Below, in pieces: positions 48,601-58,133 of a DNA stretch of 64,000 nt. The notes below the pieces were generated by a model that was given only the letters and a program-made list of their open reading frames with translations, searched no databases and was not told the DNA's origin. The position numbers and the translations under genes were made by a program. Numbering within the stretch: position 1 is the stretch's first letter; each line of letters starts with the position of its first letter. Location of the stretch: positions 62,001 to 126,000 of the forward strand of contig JAJYYO010000003.1 of the NCBI GenBank assembly GCA_021800795.1, given 5' to 3'. The DNA is from Pseudomonadota bacterium (GTDB lineage: Bacteria > Pseudomonadota > Gammaproteobacteria > Burkholderiales > Gallionellaceae).

Positions 48601-48628
48601 AAGACGCCGCAACAGGTAGAAATATTCC
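48601..48628 (-). promoter_or_regulatory. ECF-type promoter of the sigma/anti-sigma operon
   Basis: On the minus strand: GGAATA (48623-48628), 16 bases, CGTCTT (48601-48606), about 45 bases before the sigma start. Same hexamers and spacing as the divergent promoter at 48661-48688. Confidence 0.65.
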
Positions 48629-48660
48629 ATGCACCCGCACATCTTACAGAGAAACTCAAG

Positions 48661-48688
48661 GGAATAAAATTCATTCTGCACGCGTCTT
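48661..48688 (+). promoter_or_regulatory. ECF-type promoter of the secreted DsrE-like gene
   Basis: GGAATA (48661-48666), 16 bases, CGTCTT (48683-48688). The ATG at 48744 lies 55 bases downstream. Identity of both hexamers and the spacer length with the sigma promoter is unlikely by chance. Confidence 0.65.
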
Positions 48689-48743
48689 CCTCAGTAGCAC
48701 CCTGCAACGATGTAAATTCTACAATTCGAGGAGAAATCAAGCA

Positions 48744-49181
48744 ATGAAACACAGTCTTCAACTCAGCATTCTTGCTGCCGTGCTTGCCCTGCCTGCTGCA
48801 TCATTTTGCGCAACACCCGCCACGCAAACGGCGGCGGCACATGAACATGTGGTTTTTCAGGTGAGCGATGCGGCTCCCGGCAAGTGGAATCTGGCGCTCA
48901 ACAATGCAAAAAATGTGCAGGATGCCCTTGGCAAAGACAATGTAGACGTGGAAATCGTCGCTTACGGCCCCGGCATCGACATGCTCAAACTCGAATCCGA
49001 AGTCGGCGACCGGGTAGACAAGGCAATAGCTGAAGGCGTAAATATTGTCGCATGCCAAACCACCATGAAAAGCCAGAAACTGACCAAGGACGACATGCTG
49101 TCATCCGCCGGTTACGTTCCGGGCGGCGTGGTCGAACTGATGAAACGACAAAAAGAAGGCTGGGCCTATATCCGCCCCTGA
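48744..49181 (+). CDS. Secreted DsrE-family protein
   Basis: 145 residues. Signal peptide (about 1-22, ending SFCATP). The mature part follows a DsrE fold: HVVFQVSDAAPGKWNLALNNA, VDVEIVAYGPGIDML, VNIVACQTTM with Cys104, and the ending GWAYIRP. It parallels the periplasmic domain of the anti-sigma on the other strand. DsrE relatives carry sulfur on this Cys. A ribosome site GAGGAG lies upstream. A shared terminator follows. Confidence 0.87.
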   Translation: MKHSLQLSILAAVLALPAASFCATPATQTAAAHEHVVFQVSDAAPGKWNLALNNAKNVQDALGKDNVDVEIVAYGPGIDMLKLESEVGDRVDKAIAEGVNIVACQTTMKSQKLTKDDMLSSAGYVPGGVVELMKRQKEGWAYIRP

Positions 49182-49213
49182 GAAAACAGCTTCCGGACAA
49201 ATCAGCCCTGTAA

Positions 49214-49245
49214 CAATAAAGGGCGCCTGAGCGCCCTTTAATTGT
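49214..49245. terminator. Bidirectional terminator between dsrE-like gene and porin
   Basis: AATAAAGGGCGCCTGAGCGC continuing to CCTTTAATT: a hairpin with A and T runs on both sides, serving the two converging genes. Confidence 0.85.
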
Positions 49246-49259
49246 TCAGCTTGAGATGA

Positions 49260-50669
49260 TCACCAACGGTATGTCATCTGTGCACTTAACACGTTGCCCG
49301 TCGCATCCAGCACATTCATGGCATTGTTGAGTGCAATCGATGCGGGACCCGCAGCCGCAGTGCCGGGATTGACCACAGAAGCCGTGCGATAGGCGTAATT
49401 CACCGAGAAACGCAATCCCGGAGCGTAGAAATATTGCCCGCCTATCGTCCAGGTATTGAGCCTGCGTTCATCAGGCAACGAGTTCGTCATCTTGTCGTAG
49501 GAATCGAAGCGCAGATCGACCTCTAATTTCTCGGTGAATTTCCATCCCGCATCAAGATAATAGCCGCTTGCCTTGTTGGTGGATTCCACGGCCATCAGCT
49601 GTACCGGCACAAAGCCTCCGATTACCGAGTTGAATGCCGGATTCGGCCCCATATAAATCATGCCGCTACCCTGTATGTACTCGGTGCCCAGGCGCAGCGG
49701 CCCATGCAAGTATTTGAGTCCCACACCCTGCCGCAGACGGTCGTAATTGACGCCATTAAAATAGCGCTTGCCGTCCTGATGCCAGATATAAGCCGTGACA
49801 TCTTCACGCTTGGGCCCTGTACCCTCACCAAACAAATAGGAAGTCTGCAACCTAACGGTCACATCGTGATTGCCGGGATTATTTGCCGTATTGAAATTGA
49901 GACCATCGCCCTGGCTGACCATCACCGCGTAATTGTATTCCATCCTGTCTTTTCTGAACCAGTCGTAGACTTCGACGCCGGTGTCGCGGAAAGCGCCCAC
50001 CGAGCCGGCCAGTGTCCCCGCCTGATTTTTAGCGCCGTTCATGTTGATGCCTGCTGCAGGCGCCAATGCAGAAGCGGGCACGGCATAAGGGGTGACAAAA
50101 CGCTCATTGAGCAGGCCGTCGGTGACGTTGGTGAAGTTGATGTAATCCATCGCATATTCGCCCAGCATGGCTTCTTCACCGATCGGCAGACGACCCAAAC
50201 CCAGACGTATGCGCGCGCCGGAGATATAGTTCAAGGACACCGTGGCATCGGTCATCACACCCATTCTTTTGTTGTAGACACCGTTCACCGAGCCATTCTC
50301 GGTAATGGCATTATTGCCGAGCTCAGCCAACAGAAAGTAGTTGATTTTTTCGTCAGTTCCCGGCATGACCCCGCGCAAACCCGGACGAAATCGGAATATC
50401 TGCCCCTGATCTTTACTGGTCAGATCGGGCCCTACCAGATTGAGAACCGGTATTTGTCCGTTATAAGCTCGCGCGCCGGGAGCGCCGGTAAGTCCGCTGG
50501 CTGCACCGCCCAGATTGTGCTGGTATTGCGGCTGTATAAACCCCCAGAATTTATATTCCGGCGCGCCGGGTACTTCATAGTTCTGCATTTGAAACCAGTT
50601 GGCGGCTAAAGAAGCAGGTGCATGTCCGAAAGCGGCAAACATGGCAACCGCTAGTGCTGTTTTTTTCAT
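49260..50669 (-). CDS. Outer-membrane porin
   Basis: 469 residues. Signal peptide (MKKTALAVAMFAAFGHAPAS, cleavage near SLA-AN), then alternating beta strands rich in Tyr/Gly and a final strand ending TYRW, with aromatic residue close to the C-terminus as in Bam substrates. It resembles phosphate-selective or general porins of betaproteobacteria. It converges with the DsrE-like gene and diverges from the phosphoesterase at 50986, so phosphate-linked uptake is possible but not shown. Confidence 0.83.
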   Translation of the reverse strand: MKKTALAVAMFAAFGHAPASLAANWFQMQNYEVPGAPEYKFWGFIQPQYQHNLGGAASGLTGAPGARAYNGQIPVLNLVGPDLTSKDQGQIFRFRPGLRGVMPGTDEKINYFLLAELGNNAITENGSVNGVYNKRMGVMTDATVSLNYISGARIRLGLGRLPIGEEAMLGEYAMDYINFTNVTDGLLNERFVTPYAVPASALAPAAGINMNGAKNQAGTLAGSVGAFRDTGVEVYDWFRKDRMEYNYAVMVSQGDGLNFNTANNPGNHDVTVRLQTSYLFGEGTGPKREDVTAYIWHQDGKRYFNGVNYDRLRQGVGLKYLHGPLRLGTEYIQGSGMIYMGPNPAFNSVIGGFVPVQLMAVESTNKASGYYLDAGWKFTEKLEVDLRFDSYDKMTNSLPDERRLNTWTIGGQYFYAPGLRFSVNYAYRTASVVNPGTAAAGPASIALNNAMNVLDATGNVLSAQMTYRW

Positions 50670-50985
50670 GTAACTCCCCTAGATTTTAAGTATATTTGAA
50701 TTATTAACTTCGGTGAAACAGCCCGGCATCCTCATGGCTTGCCGCCCTGAAAATGCCGGTATTACTCATGAAAACAGTTACATGCATAGATTTTTTACAG
50801 AAAAACCCTATACTCCCGCGCAACAATTTCTTACAATTTGCCGCGCAATTGTAAGGTAGACGAGCGGACAGCCTGAGTTATTCCATCATTCCGGGATTTT
50901 TATTGAAATGCGTTTTGTGAATTTCCGGCTCATCTGAATTAAGTCTGGCAATGTTACAATTCGCAGAGACACTACAGACGACACC
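50670..50985. other. Divergent regulatory gap between porin and phosphoesterase
   Basis: 316 bases, moderately AT-rich, with TTACAATT motifs at about 50830-50860 and 50954. No gene and no GGAATA-N16-CGTCTT copy is seen here. Presumably holds both promoters. Confidence 0.4.
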
Positions 50986-51801
50986 ATGCGCCATACACTG
51001 ACTCTACTACTGGCTGTATTCATCGCGCCTGCGACACTCGCAAGCCCGCTGCCGCGCCCCGATCATGTCGTGGTGGTCATCGAGGAAAATCGCGGCTATG
51101 CAGAGATCATGGCCCCGCTTAACCGCAACTCCTACATCCACGCACTGGCCAGGCGCGGCGCGCTGTTCACGGAGTCATACGGCGTCACGCATCCCAGCCA
51201 GCCGAATTATCTGGCGCTGTTTTCCGGCTCGACTCAAGGCGTTGTCAACGATGACTGCCCACAGAATCTGAGCGGCGACAACCTTGCCGCCGCCTTGCTG
51301 AGCGAAAATCTGGGCTTTGCCAGCTATTCGGAAGCACTGCCCGTCACAGAGGACAAACAATGCATATCGGGCGCGTACCGGCGCAAACACAATCCGGCAG
51401 CCAACTGGCAGAGCCTGCCCGCCTCGGTCAACCGGAATTTTGACGAGTTTGCGCGGGATTTTGCCAAACTGCCTGCCGTATCCTTCGTCATTCCCGATCA
51501 GAATCACGACATGCACGACGGCAGCTTTCCTGTTGCAGACGCTTGGCTCAAGACCCATATCGAACCTTACCTGGCGTGGGCGTATAAACACAACAGCCTG
51601 TTGATACTGACCTGGGATGAGGACGACTACAAGGGGGACAACCGTATCGTCACGATACTGGCTGGACCTATGGTCAAGGCGGGAACGAGCGGGCAGCGCA
51701 TCAGCCATTACAACGTGTTGCGCACGCTGCTCGACTTCTACGGCTTACCCGCGCCTGGCGCCAGTCGGGACGCGGAGCCGATCAAGGGCGTCTGGAAGTA
51801 A
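50986..51801 (+). CDS. Secreted phosphoesterase (acid phosphatase / phospholipase C-like)
   Basis: 271 residues with signal peptide (1-19, cleavage after LAS). Phosphoesterase-family motifs: VVVVIEENRGYAEI with metal-binding Glu-Asn, THPSQPNYLALFSG, VIPDQNHDMHDG and LILTWDEDD. Members cleave phosphomonoesters or phospholipids in the periplasm. Start ATG 50986. It diverges from the porin gene. Confidence 0.88.
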   Translation: MRHTLTLLLAVFIAPATLASPLPRPDHVVVVIEENRGYAEIMAPLNRNSYIHALARRGALFTESYGVTHPSQPNYLALFSGSTQGVVNDDCPQNLSGDNLAAALLSENLGFASYSEALPVTEDKQCISGAYRRKHNPAANWQSLPASVNRNFDEFARDFAKLPAVSFVIPDQNHDMHDGSFPVADAWLKTHIEPYLAWAYKHNSLLILTWDEDDYKGDNRIVTILAGPMVKAGTSGQRISHYNVLRTLLDFYGLPAPGASRDAEPIKGVWK

Positions 51802-51867
51802 TGCCGCTGTTTTGACAAAAAACTGCGCCGGCACGGCTTGTTTTCGTGCAAGGCAGCTCGCCGGGAA

Positions 51868-52884
<1,017 letters not shown>

Positions 52885-52888
<4 letters not shown>

Positions 52889-53427
52889 ACTGCCAACCCT
52901 ATCAATTGATAATGCACCTGCCCGGCCCTGCCCGACTTTATTACCCGCCAGGGTGCCGGCGCTTCAATTTCAGCGCCGGACTCCAGATAGACAACCCCAC
53001 CATCATTCAAATGCGCAGGCAATATGTCCAGCAATTTCGGCAAATAATCGCCCTGAAAAGGCGGGTCCAGAAAGATCACATCGAAGCGCTGCGCATTGCG
53101 GCGGATGAATTCCAGCCCGTCCTGATGGCGCAACAGGACCTGGCTGCATGCCAATTTGCCGGCATTATCCTGCAAGGCGCGAAATACCGACAGGCTTTTC
53201 TCCACCATCAACACACGCTCCGCCCCGCGGGACGCCGCTTCAAAACCCAGCGCGCCGCTGCCGGCGAACAGATCCAGACAGCTGCGTCCATACAGTGTTT
53301 GCCCCAGCCAGTTGAACAGCGTCTCGCGCACCCTGTCCGGCGTCGGACGCAATCCTTCCGCATCGGGGAAAGCGATGATGCGGCTGCGCAGTTCGCCGCC
53401 GCCTATCCTGACTTTATTTATTTTCAG
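52885..53427 (-). CDS. rsmD: 16S rRNA (guanine(966)-N(2))-methyltransferase RsmD
   Basis: 180 residues if started at the CTG of 53425-53427. SAM-binding [18 protein letters not shown] and the catalytic DPPF in [14 protein letters not shown] are clear. The conserved N-terminal part [20 protein letters not shown] is encoded upstream of the first standard start (TTG 53352). No ATG, GTG or TTG precedes it in frame, so a CTG or ATA start overlapping the peptidase gene is likely. Function assignment is firm, start is uncertain. Confidence 0.85.
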
Positions 53428-54979
53428 CCCCGGCAGATTTTGACTCAGGCACAGGTGCGCCGACGATCACCGTGGCCATTTGCTCAGGATGAATGTGACG
53501 GGCAAAGGCGTCCTTGATCTGTGCTGCGGTAACCCGTTCCACACGCCCGGTGAAGTCGTCCAGATAAGTCAGCGGCAAATCGTAGAAGCCGATCAAGCTC
53601 AGGTATTCCAGTATCTTGCGGTTGCTGTCGATGCGCAACGGAAACCCGCCGATGATATTCTGCTTGGCGGCCTGCAACTCCTTTTCTGTCGGGCCATCTG
53701 CAACAAATTTCGCAACCGTTTTACGCACCAACGCCAACGCCTCATCGGCCTGCTCCTTCTTGGTTTGCAGACCGATCTGGAAGACGCCCGGCAGCTTGAG
53801 CGGCATGAAATAGCTGTACACACTGTACGCGAGGCCGCGTTTTTCGCGCACCTCATTCATCAGTCGCGACACGAATCCGCCGCCACCCAGTATGTAATTG
53901 CCCACATACAGCGTGAAATAGTCAGGATCGGTGCGCGACATGCCGGGCTGACCTATCAGAATATGGCTCTGCGTGGCCGGATGAACGATGCGTTGTTCGG
54001 ATGCCTGGATACGCATCGTCACGGCGGGTATCTCGTCCTGCACGGTCGATACCGGCAGTTCGCCGGTCAGCTGTTGTGCAATCGCTTCGGCCTCCTTGCG
54101 CGTCACATCGCCCATGATCGCCACCACCGCACGGTTAGCAACGTAGCGGGCGCGATAAAAATCCTGCAAATCCTGATCATTGATCGCCGTCACACCGGCA
54201 ACATCACCGGACACGGGCAATGCATAGGGATGCTGTCCGTATACCGCTTTCTGAAAGGCGCGACCCGCGATGAATTCCGGCTTGGTCTCATTTTCTTTCA
54301 AGGCGGCAATCACGCGCGTTTTTTCCCGAGCGAGAATCGCATCCGGAAACAGCGGGTGTTGCAGCACTTTCGCCATGATGTTCAACGCCCGGTCGCGTTC
54401 CGCCGCATGGCTCAGGGTACGCAAGGTTACGCTCGCCATATCCTGATCGATGCCGCCGCCGAGCTGCGCGCCGATATCCGCCAGACTGCTGGAAATGACA
54501 TCCTCGTTCATTCCTTCCACGCCCAGATCAAGCAGCTCATGCGTCATGCTGGCCAGGCCTGATTTTTTGTCGTAACTGCTGCCCGCAGGCAACGTCACCG
54601 CCACGTCCAGCATCGGGATATCGTGATCTTCCACAAACAGCACTTTCGCGCCGCTGGCGCTCTGCCAGTGCTGAATATTGGGAGTTGCAAACGCGATACC
54701 GGCGGCGCAACACAATGCAGTGGCTACAATTATTTTAATCGACCCAACAAACAACGCACGCGTCTTTCCCGCCCCCGACAAACCCATTCGAGGGCAGGCT
54801 ACGGCGGGAAAACGAGGCCAAAGGCCGAAGTTTCGAGGAACGACCATCCAGTTGATTATAAAGCCCCCGCGTAGCGGGACAACGATAGGGTTGTGTCCGC
54901 TACGCGGAATATTATTCTTGCTGGATTCCCGCTTGCGCGGGAATGACGGTATTAGTGAATGATTTGTTTTAACGGACAT
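53414..54979 (-). CDS. M16 peptidase family protein, non-catalytic partner, with repeat-coded N-terminal insertion
   Basis: 521 residues. The M16 core begins ATPNIQHWQSASGAKVLFVED; the zinc motif is reduced to MTHELLDLG (no HxxEH), so it is the regulatory partner of the active enzyme next door. The ATG at 54979 has an AGGAG ribosome site and overlaps the upstream gene by 11 bases. Residues about 8-75 are encoded by two interspersed repeats, which push the hydrophobic signal (SIKIIVATALCCAAGIAFA) inside; export may start from an internal ATG such as 54787. Confidence 0.85.
   Translation of the reverse strand: MSVKTNHSLIPSFPRKRESSKNNIPRSGHNPIVVPLRGGFIINWMVVPRNFGLWPRFPAVACPRMGLSGAGKTRALFVGSIKIIVATALCCAAGIAFATPNIQHWQSASGAKVLFVEDHDIPMLDVAVTLPAGSSYDKKSGLASMTHELLDLGVEGMNEDVISSSLADIGAQLGGGIDQDMASVTLRTLSHAAERDRALNIMAKVLQHPLFPDAILAREKTRVIAALKENETKPEFIAGRAFQKAVYGQHPYALPVSGDVAGVTAINDQDLQDFYRARYVANRAVVAIMGDVTRKEAEAIAQQLTGELPVSTVQDEIPAVTMRIQASEQRIVHPATQSHILIGQPGMSRTDPDYFTLYVGNYILGGGGFVSRLMNEVREKRGLAYSVYSYFMPLKLPGVFQIGLQTKKEQADEALALVRKTVAKFVADGPTEKELQAAKQNIIGGFPLRIDSNRKILEYLSLIGFYDLPLTYLDDFTGRVERVTAAQIKDAFARHIHPEQMATVIVGAPVPESKSAGAENK
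54750..54948 (-). repeat. Two interspersed repeats inside the M16 gene
   Basis: One unit is a GTCATTCCCGCGCAAGCGGG arm (54922-54948) with a GTAGCGG palindrome beside it; the second unit (about 54760-54840) encodes FGLWPRFPAVACPRMGLSGA, a translation seen for an interspersed repeat in related bacteria (from memory). Confidence 0.65.
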
Positions 54980-56333
54980 GAGTGGAATCTCCTGATTGAT
55001 GCCTGGGCTTACCTGACAAGGGTTGCGGATCGAGCACGGCAACGGTCAGGTTATCGTCCTGCAATAACATCTGCGCAACCTCCTGCACCTGCGCTGCGGT
55101 CACCGCCTGCAATTTGTCCAGCATCAACGGAATGGCCTTTTGGCCCAGCCCTATGCTCTCCATCTGGCCTATCTGCATCGCCTGATAGAACACCGAGTCG
55201 AGCTTGTACACTTCGCCTGCCATCACCTGCGCCTTGACGCGCGTAAGCTCCTGCTCGCTCACGCCGTTCTTTACAATCAGCGCAATTTCTTCACGCAGCG
55301 CCGCCTCAGTATCACTCACCGTCTTGCCCTCGCTGGGCGTCGCTTCCAGCGTAAACAGGGCAGGGCCGCGGGATGCCGAGTCATATCCTGCGCCCACATC
55401 GCTGGCAATCTGCTGCTCGCGCACCAGGTGTTTGTTTAAGCGTGCCGAGTCATTGCCGCTCAGCACGCCGGCGAGCATTTCCAGCGCATAAGGTTGCCAG
55501 TCACGCAAAGGATCAACGAGGTTGGGTGCGTGATAACTCATCACCAGCAGCGGCAGTTCGGCGGGGGCTTTCACCACCATGCGCTTGATGCCGCTCTGCG
55601 CGGGTTCGGTGTAATGTCTGCGTGCCGGCTCCACGTGTTTGGGGATGCCGCCATAGTAGCGTTGTGCCAGCGCGAACACATCGGCAGCTTTGACATCGCC
55701 CGCAATGACCAGCGTCGCGTTATTGGGGGCGTACCATTTTTTATACCACGCTCTGGCATCGTTCACGGTGAGCTGTTCAAGATCGCTCATCCAGCCGATC
55801 ACCGGATGCCGATAGGGATGTTCCTCGTAAACCACCGCGTTCATTTTTTCCTGCAACAGTGCGTGCGCATCGTCGTCGGTACGCATGCGACGCTCTTCCA
55901 TCACCACTTTAATCTCTTTGGAAAATTCAGTCTCCGAGAGATTGAGGTTGTGCATCCGGTCGGACTCCAGCTGCATCGCCAGCCCCAGCTTCGATGCGTG
56001 CAACTGCTGAAAATACGCGGTGTAATCGTTGCTGGTGAACGCATTCTCGCGCCCGCCTGCGGCGGCAATCAGCCTTGAGAATTCACCTGCCGGAACGCTT
56101 TTGGTGCCCTTGAACATCATGTGCTCCAGCACATGCGCGACGCCCGTCTTGCCGGTGCGTTCATCCATGCTGCCGGCCTTGTACCAGATCTGCTGCACCA
56201 CCACAGGCGCGCGGTGGTCTTCCTTGACGACGACTTTCAGACCGTTCGCCAGCGTGCGTTCAAATACTTCGGCGCTGGCCGCTTGTTGCACCCCGAACAC
56301 CAGCAGTGCCATACAAAACACAAAATTGCGCAT
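54969..56333 (-). CDS. M16 zinc peptidase, catalytic partner
   Basis: 454 residues with signal peptide (1-21, ending AASA). HVLEHMMFKGT gives the inverted zinc motif H67xxE70H71, with the third ligand Glu in VVMEERRMRTD. Periplasmic processing peptidase, likely a heterodimer with the following gene. ATG 56333; reading further upstream enters the divergent ftsY promoter. Confidence 0.93.
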   Translation of the reverse strand: MRNFVFCMALLVFGVQQAASAEVFERTLANGLKVVVKEDHRAPVVVQQIWYKAGSMDERTGKTGVAHVLEHMMFKGTKSVPAGEFSRLIAAAGGRENAFTSNDYTAYFQQLHASKLGLAMQLESDRMHNLNLSETEFSKEIKVVMEERRMRTDDDAHALLQEKMNAVVYEEHPYRHPVIGWMSDLEQLTVNDARAWYKKWYAPNNATLVIAGDVKAADVFALAQRYYGGIPKHVEPARRHYTEPAQSGIKRMVVKAPAELPLLVMSYHAPNLVDPLRDWQPYALEMLAGVLSGNDSARLNKHLVREQQIASDVGAGYDSASRGPALFTLEATPSEGKTVSDTEAALREEIALIVKNGVSEQELTRVKAQVMAGEVYKLDSVFYQAMQIGQMESIGLGQKAIPLMLDKLQAVTAAQVQEVAQMLLQDDNLTVAVLDPQPLSGKPRHQSGDSTHVR

Positions 56334-56433
56334 AATCCCTAACCCCAGAACGCCTAATCGGCATAAAATAACGGGCCACTCAAAGTGACCGTATATATTA
56401 TGCCCCAACTCTTGCCAGCGGAACGCATCTCAA

Positions 56434-57399
56434 ATGTTTAGTTTTCTAAAAAAGAATACGCCCGACAAAATTACCGACGTTGCCGTCGAAAAACGCAGCT
56501 GGGTCGAGCGGCTAAAATCCGGCCTTGCGCGCACCGGCAGCCAGCTGGCCGATCTGTTCAGCCGTGGCGGCAGGATCGACGACGAGTTCTACGAAGAGCT
56601 GGAAACCATCCTGATCACGGCGGACGTCGGCATGGATGCAACAAACGCACTGTTAGCCGACCTGCGCCGCCACGTCAGGGAACACAAATTATCCGAAGCC
56701 GCTGAACTCAAGGCGGGTCTGGCACACTGTCTGCTCAAATTGCTCATGCCGTTATCCGTGCCGCTGCAAGCGCACACCCACAAGCCCTTCGTCATCATGA
56801 TGGTCGGCGTGAATGGCGCAGGCAAGACCACCTCCATCGGCAAGTTGGCTAAATATCTGCAATCACAGGGTTTGTCCGTACTGCTCGCAGCCGGTGACAC
56901 CTTCCGCGCGGCGGCACGCGAACAGCTGACGACCTGGGGGGAGCGCAACAACGTGACGGTGATCGCACAGCAAAGCGGCGATGCCGCCGCCGTGATTTAC
57001 GATGCGGTACAGGCTGCTCAGGCCAGAAAAATCGACGTAGTGCTGGCCGATACGGCCGGCAGGCTCACCACGCAGGCGCATCTGATGGAAGAAATCAAGA
57101 AAGTAAAACGCGTCATAGCCAAGGTATTGCCGGATGCGCCGCATGAAGTGCTGCTGGTGCTGGATGCCAACACCGGGCAGAATGCATTAAGTCAGGTGAA
57201 AGCCTTCGATGAGGCGCTCGGCGTGACCGGGCTGATCCTGACCAAACTGGACGGCACGGCCAAGGGCGGTGTGATCGCCGCCATAGCCCGCGCCCACCCG
57301 ATACCGGTGCGCTTCATCGGGGTGGGCGAAGGACTGGATGATTTGCGTCCGTTCAATGCCGAAGAATTTATCGAAGCCTTGCTGGGTCAGTCGGCATGA
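56434..57399 (+). CDS. ftsY: Signal recognition particle receptor FtsY
   Basis: 321 residues. Short acidic/basic N-terminus and the NG domain: [15 protein letters not shown] (P-loop), [17 protein letters not shown] and [10 protein letters not shown]. Delivers ribosomes with membrane proteins to SecYEG. Its stop overlaps ftsE. The acidic A domain is very short compared with E. coli. Confidence 0.97.
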   Translation: MFSFLKKNTPDKITDVAVEKRSWVERLKSGLARTGSQLADLFSRGGRIDDEFYEELETILITADVGMDATNALLADLRRHVREHKLSEAAELKAGLAHCLLKLLMPLSVPLQAHTHKPFVIMMVGVNGAGKTTSIGKLAKYLQSQGLSVLLAAGDTFRAAAREQLTTWGERNNVTVIAQQSGDAAAVIYDAVQAAQARKIDVVLADTAGRLTTQAHLMEEIKKVKRVIAKVLPDAPHEVLLVLDANTGQNALSQVKAFDEALGVTGLILTKLDGTAKGGVIAAIARAHPIPVRFIGVGEGLDDLRPFNAEEFIEALLGQSA

Positions 57400-58133
57400 T
57401 TTCATTCAATCAGGTCAGCAAGCGCTATCCCGGCGGTTTTGAGGCTTTGAAAAATGTCTCTTTTGAACTTGCCAAGGGTGAAATGGCCTATCTGTCCGGT
57501 CATTCTGGCGCCGGCAAGAGCACCCTGCTCCGCCTCATCGCTGCAATCGAACGCCCCAATACGGGCGCCGTGCTGGTCAACAACCAGAACGTCAGCGCAC
57601 TCAAGAGCGGCGCCCTGCCCTATCTGCGCCGCAATATCGGCATGATCTTTCAGGATCACAAGCTGCTGTTCGACCGCAGCGTGTTCGACAATGTACAGCT
57701 TCCGCTGCAAATATGCGGCTCCGACCACAAGGAAACCGGCAAGCGCGTGCGCGCCGCACTGGACAAGGTGGGGCTGCTGGGCCGCGAAAAGTCCAACCCC
57801 ATCGCCCTGTCCGGCGGAGAACAACAACGTTTGTGCATTGCACGCGCGATTGTCAACCGTCCATCCATACTGCTCGCCGACGAACCTACCGGCAATCTGG
57901 ACGCGGAATATGCGCAGGAAATAATGAACATTTTCAATTCGTTTCATCAGGTAGGCGTCACACTGCTGATTTCCACCCACGACACCGGCATGCTGCAAAG
58001 CAACCGTGTCCGCGTGATCACCCTGAAACACGGTGAAATTCAAACCGCGCCGCCCGTTACACAAGAAGGCTCGGGGCAGGCCGCTTCGTCCAAGCCTTCA
58101 GTCCTGAGCGCAGCCGAAGGGTCAGGACTATGA
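57396..58133 (+). CDS. ftsE: Cell division ATP-binding protein FtsE, with repeat-coded tail
   Basis: 245 residues against about 220 usually. Walker A GHSGAGKSTLLRLI, signature LSGGEQQRLCIARAI, Walker B ILLADEPTGNLD. With FtsX it controls peptidoglycan amidases at the septum. The last 20 or so residues (SSKPSVLSAAEGSGL) come from an interspersed repeat before the stop and are not in the family. Confidence 0.96.
   Translation: MISFNQVSKRYPGGFEALKNVSFELAKGEMAYLSGHSGAGKSTLLRLIAAIERPNTGAVLVNNQNVSALKSGALPYLRRNIGMIFQDHKLLFDRSVFDNVQLPLQICGSDHKETGKRVRAALDKVGLLGREKSNPIALSGGEQQRLCIARAIVNRPSILLADEPTGNLDAEYAQEIMNIFNSFHQVGVTLLISTHDTGMLQSNRVRVITLKHGEIQTAPPVTQEGSGQAASSKPSVLSAAEGSGL
58095..58120 (+). repeat. 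Short interspersed repeat at the 3' end of ftsE
   Basis: CCTTCAGTCCTGAGCGCAGC then CGAAGG, a diverged copy of the unit at 3665-3687. Its end lies nine bases before the ftsX start. Confidence 0.7.

Noticed and set aside
48744-50669. Porin as part of the ECF regulon
   Set aside because: No GGAATA-N16-CGTCTT copy seen before the porin start, and a terminator separates it from the DsrE-like gene.
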